From Parapedobacter koreensis (GTDB taxonomy: Bacteria; Bacteroidota; Bacteroidia; Sphingobacteriales; Sphingobacteriaceae), in assembly GCF_900109365.1 (NCBI RefSeq), contig NZ_FNZR01000009.1, positions 186,001 through 250,000 on the forward strand: 64,000 nt of DNA, written 5' to 3'. The position numbers and the translations under genes were made by a program. A model generated the notes under the pieces. That model saw only the letters and a list, made by a program, of their open reading frames with translations. It made no database searches and was not told the DNA's origin. Of this stretch, positions 63,143 through 64,000 are shown piece by piece (the stretch's first letter is position 1; the number at the start of each line of letters is the position of its first letter).

Positions 63143-64000
63143 ATGCTGTTGCGGTTACGAAATTTTTGGTGGAAACTTGTTGGGAATCCCGAGCACCTTC
63201 CCTTAGATCACCGGGCTTTCAACGTCATAGGGCTAATCACCATCGTGTTGTTGCTTATCCTAATCCCATTAAACATTGCGCTGAAATTGTGGGTGGTGTC
63301 TGGGATGCTGGTAATTATTGAAGCAATATTGGTCTTTCTCGTTCTTCGATCAAGGATATATGGCAAGTACACCTTCAGCTTATTATTTTATGCCATAGCG
63401 AGTTATATCGTTGTGACCATCACGTTCCTGTATAACTCCGGAAGCGAAGGGCCTGCATTGTACCTCTTTTTGCTGACCTATCTATTTTTGATAGCTTTTA
63501 CCAATCCCCGTCTTCACCGTGTTTGGACGATATTACACTTGTTGATACCCGTCACGTTGCTCGGGCTGGAATATTTCATGCCTTATATGCTGGTAGATAA
63601 TTATGTATCACCGGGGTATCGTTATTTTGACATTGCCACTACGCTGATTATTATCGTAGTTTGCATCTACAGCATCACGATTTACCTACGCAGCAATTAC
63701 GAACGGGAAAAGTCTACGGCTGAGCAGCATGCCCGTAAAATTGAAGCACAAAACAATCAAATAAGCGCACAAAACAGGCTCCTTCAAGAATCAAATAGCG
63801 AAAAATTGAGGTTGATATCCATATTGGCCCATGATCTACGCAATCCCATGAACGCAATAACCGGGGTACTGGAGATTTTGACTAAAGAAGAACTGCCCGA
63901 CGAAGTCCGGAAGGCCATGAAAACAGAACTGCTGGCGGCAGCCCGCAACACCTCCGAACTGCTTGACAACCTGCTTTCGTGGACCACTGGCCAAATCAAG
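63143..64000 (+). CDS. Membrane sensor histidine kinase, 3' part outside the window
   Basis: An ATG at 63143 opens a frame that stays open to the right edge (286 residues). Six hydrophobic segments occupy about 30-190 (such as GLITIVVLLILIP-like helices and LYLFLLTYLFLIAF). A coiled linker follows (NEREKSTAEQHARKIEAQNN type), then a HisKA domain with His230 in ISILAHDLRNPMNAITGVL. The ATPase domain would lie beyond the window. It is a membrane-embedded sensor kinase; the signal is unknown. Confidence 0.88.
   Translation, partial: MLLRLRNFWWKLVGNPEHLPLDHRAFNVIGLITIVLLLILIPLNIALKLWVVSGMLVIIEAILVFLVLRSRIYGKYTFSLLFYAIASYIVVTITFLYNSGSEGPALYLFLLTYLFLIAFTNPRLHRVWTILHLLIPVTLLGLEYFMPYMLVDNYVSPGYRYFDIATTLIIIVVCIYSITIYLRSNYEREKSTAEQHARKIEAQNNQISAQNRLLQESNSEKLRLISILAHDLRNPMNAITGVLEILTKEELPDEVRKAMKTELLAAARNTSELLDNLLSWTTGQIK

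Noticed and set aside
1-64000. tRNA, rRNA, insertion sequences, prophage or integrase genes
   Set aside because: No cloverleaf-like sequence with a CCA-type end, no ribosomal RNA stretch and no transposase or integrase motif was recognised on reading either strand; a covariance search would be needed to exclude small RNAs.

Overview
The window looks like a chromosomal segment of a Bacteroidota bacterium, most likely of the Sphingobacteriaceae type (Parapedobacter/Pedobacter-like; the genus is a guess). The evidence is two ECF sigma/FecR anti-sigma pairs with DUF4974-type C-termini, SusC/SusD pairs, a bacillithiol gene (bshA), a Zn-ligand-poor L32, Tat-dependent Gfo/Idh/MocA proteins, and repeated -7 elements matching the Bacteroidota consensus TAnnTTTG. 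Base composition appears moderate, near 45-50% GC by eye. No tRNA, rRNA, CRISPR array, transposase or phage gene was recognised.

Layout. 1-3577 (minus): sigma, FecR and a SusC-type receptor carrying its own STN signalling domain, cut by the left edge. 3768-5597: TrpB2 and a DoxX-like protein. 5658-10087 (minus): a shortened methyltransferase-like gene, then a second sigma/FecR operon whose target is not a TonB receptor but an STN protein with 15-residue repeats, followed by a small beta-barrel protein. 10239-15381: SirB1-like protein, beta-propeller lipoprotein, pirin, QueH, dienelactone hydrolase and an exported thiol peroxidase. 15550-16736: a decayed fasciclin-type lipoprotein joined to the 3' remnant of a SusD gene.

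16838-33188 is mainly core metabolism on the plus strand: DUF177-rpmF-plsX-fabH-accB-accC (fatty acid synthesis), tatC-rpiB, an M28 peptidase, a DUF819 membrane protein, bshA, pyrH-frr, a membrane zinc peptidase and ffh. A BlaI/M56-TonB regulator pair lies on the minus strand at 26025-28088, with a clear operator over its promoter.

33969-40867 (minus) is the most unusual part. It holds a 945-residue usher-like barrel protein, a secreted subunit or adhesin, a PapD-like chaperone, a pilin-like protein, an AraC regulator and a second small protein that shares a motif with the pilin. Together they look like a chaperone-usher-like surface-fibre assembly system in Bacteroidota.

40957-43761 carries nuoA-nuoB joined to purK-purE. 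43794-51798 is a SusC/SusD uptake locus flanked by a Tat-exported Gfo/Idh/MocA oxidoreductase and a Tat/lipoprotein TIM-barrel isomerase, with no glycoside hydrolase. 51800-58341 is an RND efflux operon (TolC, RND pump, adaptor) with a divergent AraC regulator. 58358-59506 is a mutarotase lipoprotein. 59809-62415 is a sensory operon (lipoprotein, multi-pass membrane protein, HisKA_3 kinase, LuxR-type regulator), followed by a Crp-like protein that stops inside its helix-turn-helix and by a second histidine kinase running off the right edge. Many longest open frames start upstream of the likely true start. I moved those starts using signal peptides, promoter positions and neighbouring genes.
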